The notes: generated by a model not told the origin, from the sequence alone. A DNA stretch of 64,000 bases from an uncultured Erythrobacter sp. (GCA_947495695.1 CANLZP010000003.1:434001-498000); one strand, 5' to 3'; counted from the first letter of the stretch, positions 54,188 through 63,760 are shown. Made by a program: numbers and translations.

Positions 54188-54619
54188 TCAAACAAAAAGA
54201 GTCAGCGAAACCGCGCGGTAAGCTAGGTAAGCCAGCGCGATAGTAGACAGAATAAAGATCGCAAATCGCACCGATACTTTGTTGACCAATGCCTGCCAAA
54301 GTGAGTGGATGATCCGCAATCCAACATAGATCCACGCGGCGGTGACATCACCTGCCGACGCGCCCATCATCGCAATGATGATGACCGTGGGGTAAAAGAT
54401 GGTAGGTTGTTCCATCAGATGGGTGAAATTGTGCGATTTCCAGGTCACGCTGGCGGGAAGCTGCCCTTCCAGATCCTGTCCACGGCCACCTGGCGCCGCG
54501 TTTTTCAAATCCATACCGATTTTGGCCATGGCTGGAAAACGGGTCGCCGCCGTCCACCCCAACATTATCAATGACCAGACAACCAATACTGCGGCCGGAG
54601 CCAATATTTGAGCTTGCAT
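54188..54619 (-). CDS. MAPEG-family membrane protein (copy 2)
   Basis: A 143-residue paralogue of the next gene, with LIMLGWTAATRFPAM, WKSHNFTHLMEQPTIFYPTVI and a hydrophobic C-terminus. Both proteins share the order of segments and the NFTHLMEQPT/NHLHEQPT motif. It is first in the two-gene operon. Confidence 0.85.
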   Translation of the reverse strand: MQAQILAPAAVLVVWSLIMLGWTAATRFPAMAKIGMDLKNAAPGGRGQDLEGQLPASVTWKSHNFTHLMEQPTIFYPTVIIIAMMGASAGDVTAAWIYVGLRIIHSLWQALVNKVSVRFAIFILSTIALAYLAYRAVSLTLFV

Positions 54620-54680
54620 GCGTTTCCTCCCTGCTTATGCGCCGAAACTGGGGGGAGGGCGATAAATTGTCAAACGCAAC

Positions 54681-55643
54681 TTACCCGCCTGTGGAGATCG
54701 TAGCTGCGAATTTGGCGGGATCGCAATTGCCGCCCGTGATCATGATCACGCTGTCCTGATCCACCGGAACTTTGCCTGCCAAGGCTGCTGCCAATGCTGC
54801 GGCACCACCCGGCTCAACCACCAGTTGCAAATTGCTGAAGGCAAAGCGCTGGGCCGCCAATACTTCGTCATCGGTAACAGCAACGCCCGGCTGTGCCCGG
54901 CCAGACAGCAGATCCAGATTGATCTGTTTGGTCGCCGTGGGTTGCAGTGCGTCGCAAATCGTTCTTGGAGCATCAGCTGCTGCGTGCACAATTTTGCCAG
55001 CCGCCAGCGACTGCCCGACCATGTCCCAACCAACAGGTTCCACAGCATAGATCGCTGCATCTGGGCAGGCGAGGGAAAGCCCTGCGGCCAGGCCGCCTCC
55101 TCCGCAACAGGCGATGACGCTGCTGGGATGGTGGCCCAATTGCGCGGCGATTTCTATGCCTGCGCTGCCTTGCCCCTCGATCACCCACGGATCGCCAAAG
55201 GCATGGACCAATGTCGCACCGGTCTGTTCGATTAGGTTTGCAGCCACAGCATCGCGGTCTTCGCCTGGCCGCTCGTAAAGGACTATCTCAGCACCCAAAG
55301 CGCGCGTTGAATCCAGTTTGACCTGCGGCGCATCGCGCGGCATCACAATGGTTGCCGCTATGCTCAATCGGCGCGCAGCCCAAGCCACTCCCTGAGCATG
55401 ATTGCCGCTGGATACAGCGACCACACCCTTGTCGCGCTCTTGATCAGTCAGATTGGACAAGCGCCACCAGCCTCCGCGGATCTTGAACGCACCAATGGGC
55501 TGCAAATTCTCGGCTTTGACCCAACAACGCGTGCCATGGATCTCCACTGGCAACAGCGGGGTAGGAGGCAAAATTTCTCCAATGGAGAGGGCGGCTGCTG
55601 CTACGCCATTTTGTGTAGGCGTTCGATTCGAAGTCTGGATCAT
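54681..55643 (-). CDS. Threonine/serine dehydratase-like PLP enzyme
   Basis: A 320-residue fold-type II PLP enzyme: Schiff-base lysine in IGAFKIRGG, SSGNHAQGVAWAA, and the phosphate loop CCGGGGLAAG. The C-terminal regulatory domain of IlvA is missing, so it is a catabolic type or serine racemase-like. It diverges from the polyamine cluster. Confidence 0.85.
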   Translation of the reverse strand: MIQTSNRTPTQNGVAAAALSIGEILPPTPLLPVEIHGTRCWVKAENLQPIGAFKIRGGWWRLSNLTDQERDKGVVAVSSGNHAQGVAWAARRLSIAATIVMPRDAPQVKLDSTRALGAEIVLYERPGEDRDAVAANLIEQTGATLVHAFGDPWVIEGQGSAGIEIAAQLGHHPSSVIACCGGGGLAAGLSLACPDAAIYAVEPVGWDMVGQSLAAGKIVHAAADAPRTICDALQPTATKQINLDLLSGRAQPGVAVTDDEVLAAQRFAFSNLQLVVEPGGAAALAAALAGKVPVDQDSVIMITGGNCDPAKFAATISTGG

Positions 55644-55701
55644 CTTGCGGTCCTAATGCATTTCGCTAGAGCGCGCTAAGCAATCGTTTCTGGAGTTACT
55701 A

Positions 55702-56916
55702 ATGATGTCGACAGTTTTGGTAATTGGAGCCGGCGGCGTCAGCTCTGTCTGTGTCCACAAGATGGCTTTCAACAAGGACATTTTCACGAGTATCCATTTG
55801 GCCAGCCGCACCAAGAGCAAATGCGATGCGATCGCGGCTTCGGTCAAAACCAGGGCCGGGGTGGACGTGACCACTTATGAAGTGGACGCGGAAGAAGTGC
55901 CCGCCATGGTCAAGCTGATCCGCAAGGTTCAGCCCAGCCTGGTCGTCAATCTGGCGCTTCCCTATCAGGATCTGCCGATTATGGACGCCTGTCTCGAGGC
56001 TGGGGTGCATTATCTCGACACCGCCAATTACGAGCCCAAGGACGAAGCCAAATTCGAATATAGCTGGCAATGGGCCTATCATGACCGCTTTAAGCAGGCC
56101 GGACTGATGGCCTTGTTGGGAAGCGGGTTTGATCCCGGCGTCACTTCTGTTTTCACCATGTGGCTGAAAAAACATAAGCTCAAAACCATCCGTACTCTCG
56201 ATATTCTCGATTGCAATGGCGGCGATCACGGCCAAGCCTTTGCCACCAATTTTAATCCAGAAATCAACATTCGTGAAGTGACGGCTCCGGCGCGCCATTG
56301 GGAAAATGGCAAATGGGTGGAGACACCCGCCATGCAAATCTCGACCCCGTTTGACTTTGATCAGGTTGGCACTCGCCAAGCCTACTTGATGTATCACGAG
56401 GAATTGGAAAGCATCGCCAAATTCAATCCCGAGATTGAGCGCGCGCGCTTCTGGATGACCTTTGGCGATGAGTATATCAAACACCTTACCGTGCTGCAGA
56501 ACGTCGGAATGACAGGGATTGAACCGATCAAGTATCAAGGCAAGCAGATCATTCCTCTGCAATTCCTCGCTGCGGTTCTGCCCAAGCCGGAAAGCCTGGG
56601 GGAGACCACCAAAGGTAACACCAATATCGGCTGTATCGCGACCGGCGAGGCGCTTGATGGATCAGGCGAAAAAACATTCTATATCAATAATATATGCAGC
56701 CACGAGGCCGCCTTCGAAGAAACCGGCAATCAGGCGGTCAGCTACACCACCGGCGTTCCGGCAATGATTGGCAGCGCAATGGTTGTGAAAGGTATTTGGA
56801 GCGGAGACGGCGTGTTCAATATGGAAGAGATGGACCCTGATCCCTTCATGGAAATGCTCAACCAACACGGCCTGCCATGGCAAGTGGCCGAGCTGGACGG
56901 ACCGGTAGGGTTTTGA
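55702..56916 (+). CDS. Carboxynorspermidine/carboxyspermidine dehydrogenase
   Basis: A 404-residue saccharopine-dehydrogenase-family enzyme. NAD(P) motif VLVIGAGGVSSVCVHKMA is N-terminal, and YLDTANYEPKDEAKFEYSWQWAYHDRFKQAGL and GSGFDPGVTSVF are typical of CANSDH. It joins aspartate semialdehyde with a diamine to give a carboxylated triamine, the substrate for NspC downstream. ATG at 55702 or 55705. Confidence 0.9.
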   Translation: MMSTVLVIGAGGVSSVCVHKMAFNKDIFTSIHLASRTKSKCDAIAASVKTRAGVDVTTYEVDAEEVPAMVKLIRKVQPSLVVNLALPYQDLPIMDACLEAGVHYLDTANYEPKDEAKFEYSWQWAYHDRFKQAGLMALLGSGFDPGVTSVFTMWLKKHKLKTIRTLDILDCNGGDHGQAFATNFNPEINIREVTAPARHWENGKWVETPAMQISTPFDFDQVGTRQAYLMYHEELESIAKFNPEIERARFWMTFGDEYIKHLTVLQNVGMTGIEPIKYQGKQIIPLQFLAAVLPKPESLGETTKGNTNIGCIATGEALDGSGEKTFYINNICSHEAAFEETGNQAVSYTTGVPAMIGSAMVVKGIWSGDGVFNMEEMDPDPFMEMLNQHGLPWQVAELDGPVGF

Positions 56917-58211
56917 TTAAGCTGGCCAGCCTGGCTACGAGTGCAACACTATTGCTTGTTGCCGCAGCGAGCGTTGCTCAGGCGCAAGGCACTGCGCCGA
57001 TCGAAGCAGAACAAACTGCTGCATTTGACGCCACCGGAGCGTGGAACGAGTATGAGCAGTTACTGCGCGGGGTCTATGCCTATATCGAGCGTGACGACTT
57101 GGATGTTGAGGCTCAATTTGAGCGCTCTAAAGCAATTGCCACGCGGGCCACTGATACCGATGAATTCAGGCGGATTGCGCACCAAACCGCACTGACATTC
57201 ATGGACCCGCATCTAGTCGTGGGTCCGTTCACCGATGATGATTATGCGATTGTCATGACCGCAGCGGACATGGATGCCAGCTTTGCCGATGGCGTGGCCA
57301 TTGTACGCGATGTCAGGCGTCATTCGCCCGCATTTGAAGCTGGCATCCGCACGGGTGACGAATTAATTTCCATCGGTGGGATCGCGCCCGTAGATGCCGC
57401 TCGCTTGCCTTATGGCCCAGTCCTGCCCGACCCGACAGCCGCGCAGCTCGACTATGGCCTAACGCTTGCGGCAAATGGCAAGCGCGGCTTTGACCGGGTG
57501 ATCGAGCTGCGAACGGGAGCGGGCCCTGTGCGCACTGTCGAACTTATCTCTACCCTAACTTATGCCCGGTCACTGTCTGATCGGCCGCTGGTTAAGGTTG
57601 AGTTTGCTGGTGCTGATCAGGATGTTGCGATCCTGCGGGTGCTCAATTCGCTGGGCAATAATGACCTGATTGCAGCCTTTGACGATGCGATGGTTCAGGC
57701 CAAGGATGCCCGCGCCATCGTGCTCGACATGAGAGAAACCCCCAGCGGTGGGAATACCGAGGTCGGGCGCTCGATCATCGGGCATTTCACCAAAGACGTG
57801 CGTCCCTATCAAATGCACCGCATCCCGGTTTACGAGAGGGAATTCACCGTCCCTCGGCAATTTGTCGAATATGTCTATCCCCGCAAACCCTATTTCGACG
57901 GGCCGGTGTTTGTGCTGCATGGTCGCTGGACCGGCAGCATGGGAGAGGGGATCGTGATTGGAATGGACTCCGCGAGCGATGCCGTGACCATTGGATCAAA
58001 TATGGGGGACTTGCTGGGTGGCCTGTGGAACAGAGATTTGCCCACCAGCGGGGCGAGGGTGGATTTGGGCGGTGAAGCCTTGTTCCATGTCGATGGAACC
58101 CCACGCGAAGATTATGTCGGACAGGTTCCGATGACGCCGATTGATACCGCCGCCGATGGCAGCGATCCTGGCATAGCGGCGGTGTTGCGTGCCTTAAAGA
58201 AAGGCGATTAA
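56913..58211 (+). CDS. Exported S41-peptidase-like protein in the polyamine operon
   Basis: A 432-residue protein. A TTG start overlaps the upstream stop (TTGA), giving a clean signal peptide (about 1-23, ending AQA). A PDZ-like part (DVRRHSPAFEAGIRTGDELISIGG) is followed by a tail-protease-like domain with RAIVLDMRETPSGGN and GRWTGSMGEGI, where the Ser would be the nucleophile. It sits between two spermidine-synthesis genes with 5 nt to nspC; the reason is not evident. Confidence 0.75.
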   Translation: MIKLASLATSATLLLVAAASVAQAQGTAPIEAEQTAAFDATGAWNEYEQLLRGVYAYIERDDLDVEAQFERSKAIATRATDTDEFRRIAHQTALTFMDPHLVVGPFTDDDYAIVMTAADMDASFADGVAIVRDVRRHSPAFEAGIRTGDELISIGGIAPVDAARLPYGPVLPDPTAAQLDYGLTLAANGKRGFDRVIELRTGAGPVRTVELISTLTYARSLSDRPLVKVEFAGADQDVAILRVLNSLGNNDLIAAFDDAMVQAKDARAIVLDMRETPSGGNTEVGRSIIGHFTKDVRPYQMHRIPVYEREFTVPRQFVEYVYPRKPYFDGPVFVLHGRWTGSMGEGIVIGMDSASDAVTIGSNMGDLLGGLWNRDLPTSGARVDLGGEALFHVDGTPREDYVGQVPMTPIDTAADGSDPGIAAVLRALKKGD

Positions 58212-58216
58212 CGCTT

Positions 58217-59410
58217 ATGCAAACAAAAGCCGGCGATCCGGGCGCCTTCGCTCATTTTGATCTCTCCCGCGTCGAGAGCCCTGCATTCGTGGTAGATGCA
58301 GCCAAGCTGCGCGCCAACTGCCAGATTCTGGCACAGGTCCGTGATGCTGCGGCGAGCGATGGCGGCGCGATCAAGATTTATGGCGCGCTCAAGGCATTCT
58401 CAATGTGGTCGGTAGCTCCCATCATGGGTGAGTATCTGGACGGCGTGTGCGCATCGGGTCTGTGGGAAGCGCGACTGGCGTCTGAATTCTATGATGGCGA
58501 GATTGCTACCTATTCCGCCGCATTCAAGCCGGAGGAATTGGACGAGATCTGCCGCCTGTCAGACCATGTGATTTTTAACTCGCCCAGCCAGCTGAAGCGG
58601 GCCGCATTGATACTGGATCATGCCGCGACAACAGGCGGAGATGTGTCTGTCGGGCTGAGGCTCAACCCGATGGTCCCCACCGGCGAGGTGTCCAAATATG
58701 ACCCTAGCGCGCCGGGATCGCGCTTGGGCTTTCCGATCGACCAGCTTAACGAAGAAGTAATGGAAGGAGTGGAGGGCATCCACTTCCACAATTTGTGCGA
58801 ACAGACGTTTTCACCCTTGCAGCAGACATGGGACCGAGTGTTTGACGCGATTGAGCCGTGGTTCGGCCAGCTCAAATGGATCAACATGGGCGGGGGCCAT
58901 CACATCACTCGCGCCGATTATGAGCGCCCAGAGTTGATCGAATTCTTGAAAGATGCCGCTGCCGATACCGGTGCCGAGATTATTCTGGAGCCAGGCGAGG
59001 CGGTAGCTCTGGATGCAGGCATTTTGGTCGGAACTCTGCTCGACACCGGGTTTAATGACATACCTGTGGGCGTCACTGATGTCTCGGCTACGTGCCATAT
59101 GCCCGATGTGCTGGAGGCGCCCTATCGTCCCGCCATGCTGGGCGAATTGGAGGGTGAGGACACCATCCCGATCCGGCTGGGCGGTCCGTCATGCTTGGCC
59201 GGAGACGTGATCGGCGATTATCGCCTTCCAGTGCCGGCAGAGCCAGGCGCTCGTTTCGCATTTCTGGATCAAGCGCATTATTCGATGGTCAAGACCAACA
59301 CCTTCAACGGGGTCCAATTACCCAGCATATACTTGTGGGACAGCGACACAGATCAATTAGAACTGGTCAAGAGTTTCGAATATGAGGACTTCAAGCAGCG
59401 TCTTAGCTGA
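58217..59410 (+). CDS. nspC: Carboxynorspermidine decarboxylase
   Basis: A 397-residue alanine-racemase-fold PLP decarboxylase. The Schiff-base lysine is in IYGALKAFSMWSV; HFHNLCEQ, NMGGGHHITR, LEPGEAV and SCLAGDVIGDY are the family active-site stretches. It removes CO2 from carboxynorspermidine or carboxyspermidine, giving the triamine. Together with the dehydrogenase gene it forms the alternative spermidine pathway without SAM. Confidence 0.92.
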   Translation: MQTKAGDPGAFAHFDLSRVESPAFVVDAAKLRANCQILAQVRDAAASDGGAIKIYGALKAFSMWSVAPIMGEYLDGVCASGLWEARLASEFYDGEIATYSAAFKPEELDEICRLSDHVIFNSPSQLKRAALILDHAATTGGDVSVGLRLNPMVPTGEVSKYDPSAPGSRLGFPIDQLNEEVMEGVEGIHFHNLCEQTFSPLQQTWDRVFDAIEPWFGQLKWINMGGGHHITRADYERPELIEFLKDAAADTGAEIILEPGEAVALDAGILVGTLLDTGFNDIPVGVTDVSATCHMPDVLEAPYRPAMLGELEGEDTIPIRLGGPSCLAGDVIGDYRLPVPAEPGARFAFLDQAHYSMVKTNTFNGVQLPSIYLWDSDTDQLELVKSFEYEDFKQRLS

Positions 59411-59449
59411 CGATAAATCACACCACCCTATGCGTATTTTGCTTGATAT

Positions 59450-59578
59450 CAGAGAATTCGCGAGTATAGCGCCCCCTTCGCTGCCGAGCCCTTAAAGCAA
59501 GGGTTGGGGGTCCCAACCGTAAGGCAGCTTTGTTGAAGCAAACTGGTTCGAAAGAGCCATTTTAGGGGGTCCCTTGAG
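59450..59578 (+). ncRNA. Candidate structured leader of the ornithine decarboxylase gene
   Basis: The 129 nt before the TTG start can fold: CCCTT (59489-59493) with AAGGG (59499-59503), GGTTGGG (59502-59508) with CCCAACC (59512-59518), and AGGG (59564-59567) with CCCT (59571-59574), the last hiding the ribosome site. GGGGGTCCC occurs twice (59506-59514 and 59565-59573). AAGGG could instead pair with CCCTT at 59571-59575. Ornithine decarboxylase leaders (the speF RNA) are known in Alphaproteobacteria; whether this is one needs a covariance search. Confidence 0.45.
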
Positions 59579-60784
59579 TTGCAGCAATTTTCCGATGCAA
59601 AGGCAGTAGTCCAGGCCCTGGCGCCCGACGAAGCTGTCATTCTTAACCGACCCCACGCTGCCCAGCGTGCTGCCCGCTTCTTTACCCAGAAGTTTCCGGG
59701 CAAGGTTCTGTATGCGGTAAAGGCAAATCCTTCGCCGGATTTGATCCGCACGTTGTGGGGTGCAGGGATCACGCATTACGATGTCGCCTCGATCGCAGAG
59801 GTGCGTTTGGTGCGCGAAGCGCTGCCCGAGGCAACGCTGTGCTTTATGCATCCGATTAAGACGCCGCGCGCGATTTCAGAGGCCTATCATCAGCATGGCT
59901 GCACAACCTTCAGCCTTGATACGCTGGAAGAGCTGGACAAGATTGTTGAGGCCTGCCGCGACCCGCAAACGGGCGAGGCAGCGCAAGATCTGCGACTGGC
60001 GGTGCGGCTGCGCGTCTCCAGCGAATATTCCGAGCTTTCGCTAGCCGCCAAATTTGGGTGCGACCTGACGGATGCGCCCGAATTGCTGCAAACAGCCCGC
60101 CAACATTGCGACTGGCTGGGCGTGTGTTTCCACGTCGGCAGCCAAGCGATGAGCCCCTTTGCCTATGTGCAAGCCATCGATCGCACCCGTGCCGCCATTG
60201 CAGAGGCCTCGGTGGTGATCGACATGGTGGATGTTGGCGGCGGATTTCCCTCGGTCTATCCGGGTTTGGAACCGCCACCGCTGGAAGATTACTTCCAGAT
60301 CATCAATCAGCACTTCTACGCTCTACCAATCGCCTACAACGCTGAATTGTGGTGCGAGCCGGGCAGGGCATTGGTTGCGGAATATTCGTCGCTAGTCGTC
60401 AAAGTGGACAAACGTCGCGGCGAAGAGCTGTACATCAACGATGGAGCCTATGGCGCATTGTATGATGCGGCCCATGTCGGCTGGCGTTTTCCGGTGAAAG
60501 CACTGGGAGATGACCTGCGCGATCCGGAGATGGACTTCGCCTTCTATGGGCCAACTTGCGATGATGCCGATTTCATGGAGGGGCCGTTTCCCCTGCCGGC
60601 GGACATCCAGGCCGGCGATTATATCGAAGTGGGCATGCTGGGCGCTTACGGCGCGGCGATGAAAACGGGCTTCAATGGGTTCGGCAATGCGGAGCAATTC
60701 GTAGTCACCGACGAGCCGATGGCCAGCCTGTTTGATGGCAGCCGCCAGCGGCCCGAAGCGGATAATGTTGTCAGCCTGAGGTAA
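59579..60784 (+). CDS. Ornithine/lysine decarboxylase, group IV
   Basis: A 401-residue PLP enzyme of the eukaryotic-type ornithine decarboxylase family. The Schiff-base lysine is in LYAVKANPSPD; CFHVGSQAMSP, DVGGGFPSVYPG, EPGRALVAE and YGPTCDDAD are the expected motifs. TTG at 59579 follows AGGGGG. It supplies putrescine (or cadaverine) for the carboxyspermidine pathway encoded upstream. Confidence 0.9.
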   Translation: MQQFSDAKAVVQALAPDEAVILNRPHAAQRAARFFTQKFPGKVLYAVKANPSPDLIRTLWGAGITHYDVASIAEVRLVREALPEATLCFMHPIKTPRAISEAYHQHGCTTFSLDTLEELDKIVEACRDPQTGEAAQDLRLAVRLRVSSEYSELSLAAKFGCDLTDAPELLQTARQHCDWLGVCFHVGSQAMSPFAYVQAIDRTRAAIAEASVVIDMVDVGGGFPSVYPGLEPPPLEDYFQIINQHFYALPIAYNAELWCEPGRALVAEYSSLVVKVDKRRGEELYINDGAYGALYDAAHVGWRFPVKALGDDLRDPEMDFAFYGPTCDDADFMEGPFPLPADIQAGDYIEVGMLGAYGAAMKTGFNGFGNAEQFVVTDEPMASLFDGSRQRPEADNVVSLR

Positions 60785-60802
60785 GTCTATTTGCTTTTTG
60801 AA

Positions 60803-60836
60803 CCCATGGTGTATTAACACACCAACTCACCATGGG
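60803..60836 (+). repeat. Inverted repeat overlapping the ribosome site of the next gene
   Basis: CCCATGGTG (60803-60811) and CACCATGGG (60828-60836) are perfect 9-bp arms around 16 nt that hold a smaller GTGT/ACAC pair. The right arm overlaps the start of the GGGAGAG ribosome site for the gene at 60846. It may hide that site or terminate the upstream transcript; no T-run follows. Confidence 0.6.
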
Positions 60837-60845
60837 AGAGCATTG

Positions 60846-61724
60846 ATGAAATGGATGATCACATTGGCCGCCAGCGTTGGCATAATGGCTTCGGCCGCCT
60901 CGGCGCAGGATGCGACGCAAGCTGATCAAGCAGCCGACGATACTGATGCCAAGGGAATCGAGATGATGGTGCTGGGCACATATCATTTCAACAATCCCGG
61001 CCTCGATATGGTCAATATCGAATCCGATGATGTCCTTACGCCGCGACGGCAGGCCGAATTGGAAGCCATGACCGATGCGCTCGCCGAGTGGAAACCCACC
61101 AAGATCCTGGTTGAGGCGCAACCCTCGACCGACGATTTGCATATGAAGAGTTATCGCGAAGAGCCGGAAAAGCGCATTGCTGAAGATCGCAATGAGCATT
61201 TTCAAATCGGTTATCGCCTGGCGATGAAGTTGGGTCACAGCGATGTTTACGGGTTTGACGAAAAGTCGAGCGAGGGCGAGCCAGATTATTTCCCCATGCA
61301 GACGGTGATCAGTTGGGCACAAGCCAATGGTGCCATGGCTGAATTTGGCGCACTGGCAGGTCAAGTTGAGGCCATCGCCAAGGATCTGTCCAAGGATCAG
61401 GACCGTTGCAGCCTGGCGCGCAATTTGATCGGCCATAACGACCCCAAAGCCATAAATCAGGCTCACGGCTTGTTCTATTATGGCCTATTGCCTTTTGGTG
61501 ATGCCAAGGCGCAGCCGGGGGCAGAGGTCAACGCCTATTGGTACATGCGCAATGCCAAGATGTTTGCAAAAGCCGATTTGATCGCTGAGCCGGGGGACCG
61601 TGTTTTGATCATTGTTGGATCGGGTCACAAATATTGGCTCGACCATTTTGCGGAAATGGCCGTCAACTATTCGCTGGTTGATCCGCGCCCCTATTTGGAG
61701 CGTGCCGATACTGGTGGCTGCTGA
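60846..61724 (+). CDS. Exported DUF5694-like protein
   Basis: A 292-residue protein with a signal peptide (about 1-20, ending ASA). VLGTYHFNNPGLDMVN and ILVEAQPS resemble the DUF5694 family, which may share the TraB/ChaN-like metal-hydrolase fold; a late VGSGHKYWLDHF could give further ligands. Enzymatic role unknown. A bidirectional terminator follows. Confidence 0.7.
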   Translation: MKWMITLAASVGIMASAASAQDATQADQAADDTDAKGIEMMVLGTYHFNNPGLDMVNIESDDVLTPRRQAELEAMTDALAEWKPTKILVEAQPSTDDLHMKSYREEPEKRIAEDRNEHFQIGYRLAMKLGHSDVYGFDEKSSEGEPDYFPMQTVISWAQANGAMAEFGALAGQVEAIAKDLSKDQDRCSLARNLIGHNDPKAINQAHGLFYYGLLPFGDAKAQPGAEVNAYWYMRNAKMFAKADLIAEPGDRVLIIVGSGHKYWLDHFAEMAVNYSLVDPRPYLERADTGGC

Positions 61725-61751
61725 AATTCCAGATAGCCATTGCGCAACAAA

Positions 61752-61786
61752 AAAGGGGCAGGCCGCAAGGCCCGCCCCTTTGTTTT
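61752..61786. terminator. Bidirectional terminator between convergent genes
   Basis: AAAGGGGC (61752-61759) pairs with GCCCCTTT (61774-61781), with an inner GGCC-GCAA-GGCC tetraloop hairpin. A-run on the left and T-rich on the right allow use on both strands, by the DUF5694-like gene (+) and the OmpA gene (-). Confidence 0.85.
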
Positions 61787-61802
61787 GTAGTGAAGTCTTG
61801 GC

Positions 61803-62747
61803 CTACATTCCGTCAACGCTCTTGCTGACCAGAATGTTCACGGCAACGCGGCGGTTTTGCGCTTTGCCTTCTGCCGTGCTGTTGTCAGCAGCTGGATCAG
61901 AATCTGCCATGCCGGTGGGCGTCAGCATACGATAGGGTTTCCAGCTGCATTGCTGCTGCAAATAGTTGACCACGCGGCCTGCGCGTTTTTCGCTCAGAGC
62001 TTGATTGACTTCATAGCTTCCGGTTGAGTCGGTGTATCCAACCACCAGCAACAAAGCATTGTCCATTGCACCGGCTTGTTCGGCCGTCGCGCACAAATCG
62101 TTGCGAGCTTGTGGGGAAAGGTTCCATCTGCCTGAGCCAAAATAGACATTGGTTGTGCCTTTGACATTGTATTGATCAATGTCTCCAAACCGGCCGCGCA
62201 GGGCTTCGGTTGCGGCGGCATTGGCAGAAACGCCAGCCTTGTTTTCGCCGATCGCTGCACCTTGCTGGGCGAACTGCTGCTGGGTTCCGCCGCGGATCAT
62301 ATTGGCGGTTTCCAGATCATCATCGGAGAAGGTTACGCGGGTGGCCACCAGGCCATTGTTCCACTGTACGGTCTTGATCTTGACCGGCAGACCGTTGAGC
62401 AGGGCGTCTTGGCCAAGCTGCTGCCGGTTCATGCCAAACAGACCTTTGCGGGCACGCACTTCGGTACCACTGCTGAGCGAAACGGTGGTGTTGCCGCTGG
62501 CATTGGTCACCATCATCTTGCCATCGTTGCGCGCCGAGATAATGCCTTCAACATCGGGGCCTTCGGTCAAGCCGCTGAGGTCAGCAGGAACAGAGCCGAC
62601 TACCGTGGTCAGGACATCTGCTTCGGCAGTTGTGGCGACTGCATCAGTCGCAGCCTCCAGCTCTTGCGCAGATAGCCCCGCAGTGGCGGTGGTTGCTAGC
62701 AGCGTCATGGCGAGAACCGATGCTGGCTTCTTTGTAATGGCAATCAT
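61803..62747 (-). CDS. OmpA-family outer-membrane protein
   Basis: A 314-residue exported protein: signal peptide (about 1-27), an Ala/Thr-rich region, a beta-rich part (about 50-145), and a C-terminal OmpA peptidoglycan-binding domain. The latter has VYFGSGRWNLSPQARNDL, VVGYTDSTGSYEVNQALSEKRAGRVVNYL and AQNRRVAVNILV. It anchors the outer membrane to the wall. Confidence 0.87.
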   Translation of the reverse strand: MIAITKKPASVLAMTLLATTATAGLSAQELEAATDAVATTAEADVLTTVVGSVPADLSGLTEGPDVEGIISARNDGKMMVTNASGNTTVSLSSGTEVRARKGLFGMNRQQLGQDALLNGLPVKIKTVQWNNGLVATRVTFSDDDLETANMIRGGTQQQFAQQGAAIGENKAGVSANAAATEALRGRFGDIDQYNVKGTTNVYFGSGRWNLSPQARNDLCATAEQAGAMDNALLLVVGYTDSTGSYEVNQALSEKRAGRVVNYLQQQCSWKPYRMLTPTGMADSDPAADNSTAEGKAQNRRVAVNILVSKSVDGM

Positions 62748-63007
62748 TGTTGTACTCCTTCAACTTATGTCGGCCCATGGGCCCGCTAGCACGGCTGATA
62801 TTGCCTTGCCTGACGGGGCGACCCCGACCGTTTCTCAATCTTTGCCAACGCTTTCTTGGCGCTGGGTGCGTCGAGTGATGGCGATAACGTGTCTAACCAG
62901 TGAACGGTTCCTGACACTTCGTGGATTGTAGGGACAATCAGAGACGACTTTGCGACGAACGGACTAAATCGCAGCTTAGACGGTCCCATTCTGACCGGAA
63001 CTTATGC

Positions 63008-63700
63008 TCAGTCAAACCCGACAAATCGCGCTGTTTCACCCATATCCTTGCGGTTTGAATAGACGCGGTTCGCAGGAAAGTCTGGGTCCGGCCAGCCCAT
63101 CGCAACCGCCTTCATAATGACTTGATCGTCAGGAATACCTGCATGCTCTCTAACAACAGGGCTCTGCATGATGCCTTGGGAGTTGATCACACAGCCTAGG
63201 CCCCGGCTCCATGCGGCATTGACCAATGCAGTTGTAGCTGCGCCGCAATCAAATGCGGTGTCATCGCTGCCAGACAATTCACGGTCATAGGTCACGATGA
63301 CGCAAACCGGTGCGTCAAACTGACGAAATCCGCGCAAGACCCAATCCTGACGGGCATCCTTATCATCGCGGGCGATGCCCATTTCGTTGAACAATTGTAC
63401 GGCCACTTCGATCTGACGTTCGCGGTGGACCCCTGCAAATGGCTCTCCACGACGGAATTCGCGGCTATCGGGCTCGCCAGCCAGAATCCGTTCGGTGTTC
63501 CCTTTGCGAATTTTGTCGAGCGGCTCACCCGTGATGACATGGAAATGCCATGGCTGGGTGTTCATCGATGTCGGTGATCGCATGGCGAGCGCCACAATTT
63601 CTTCGATCAACTCGCGCGGAACGGGCTTATCAAGATAGCCACGAATCGATTTTCGGCCGCGCACGACTTCTTCAAACGTCTGATCGGGTGTTCCACTCAT
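63008..63700 (-). CDS. Nitroreductase-family flavoprotein
   Basis: A 230-residue FMN protein. The N-terminal RKSIRGYLDKPVP, RSPTSMNTQPWHFHVITG and DCGAATTALVNAAWSRGLGCV stretches define the family. ATG at 63700 (MSGTPDQ) is the family-like start. It reduces nitro or quinone compounds with NAD(P)H. A weak copy of the island operator lies 60 nt upstream. Confidence 0.88.
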   Translation of the reverse strand: MSGTPDQTFEEVVRGRKSIRGYLDKPVPRELIEEIVALAMRSPTSMNTQPWHFHVITGEPLDKIRKGNTERILAGEPDSREFRRGEPFAGVHRERQIEVAVQLFNEMGIARDDKDARQDWVLRGFRQFDAPVCVIVTYDRELSGSDDTAFDCGAATTALVNAAWSRGLGCVINSQGIMQSPVVREHAGIPDDQVIMKAVAMGWPDPDFPANRVYSNRKDMGETARFVGFD

Positions 63701-63760
63701 GCAAATAGGCTCCAAGAATTTTCCGTACGGTAGCCTACCGTCTGGCGGGCGTAAAATACG

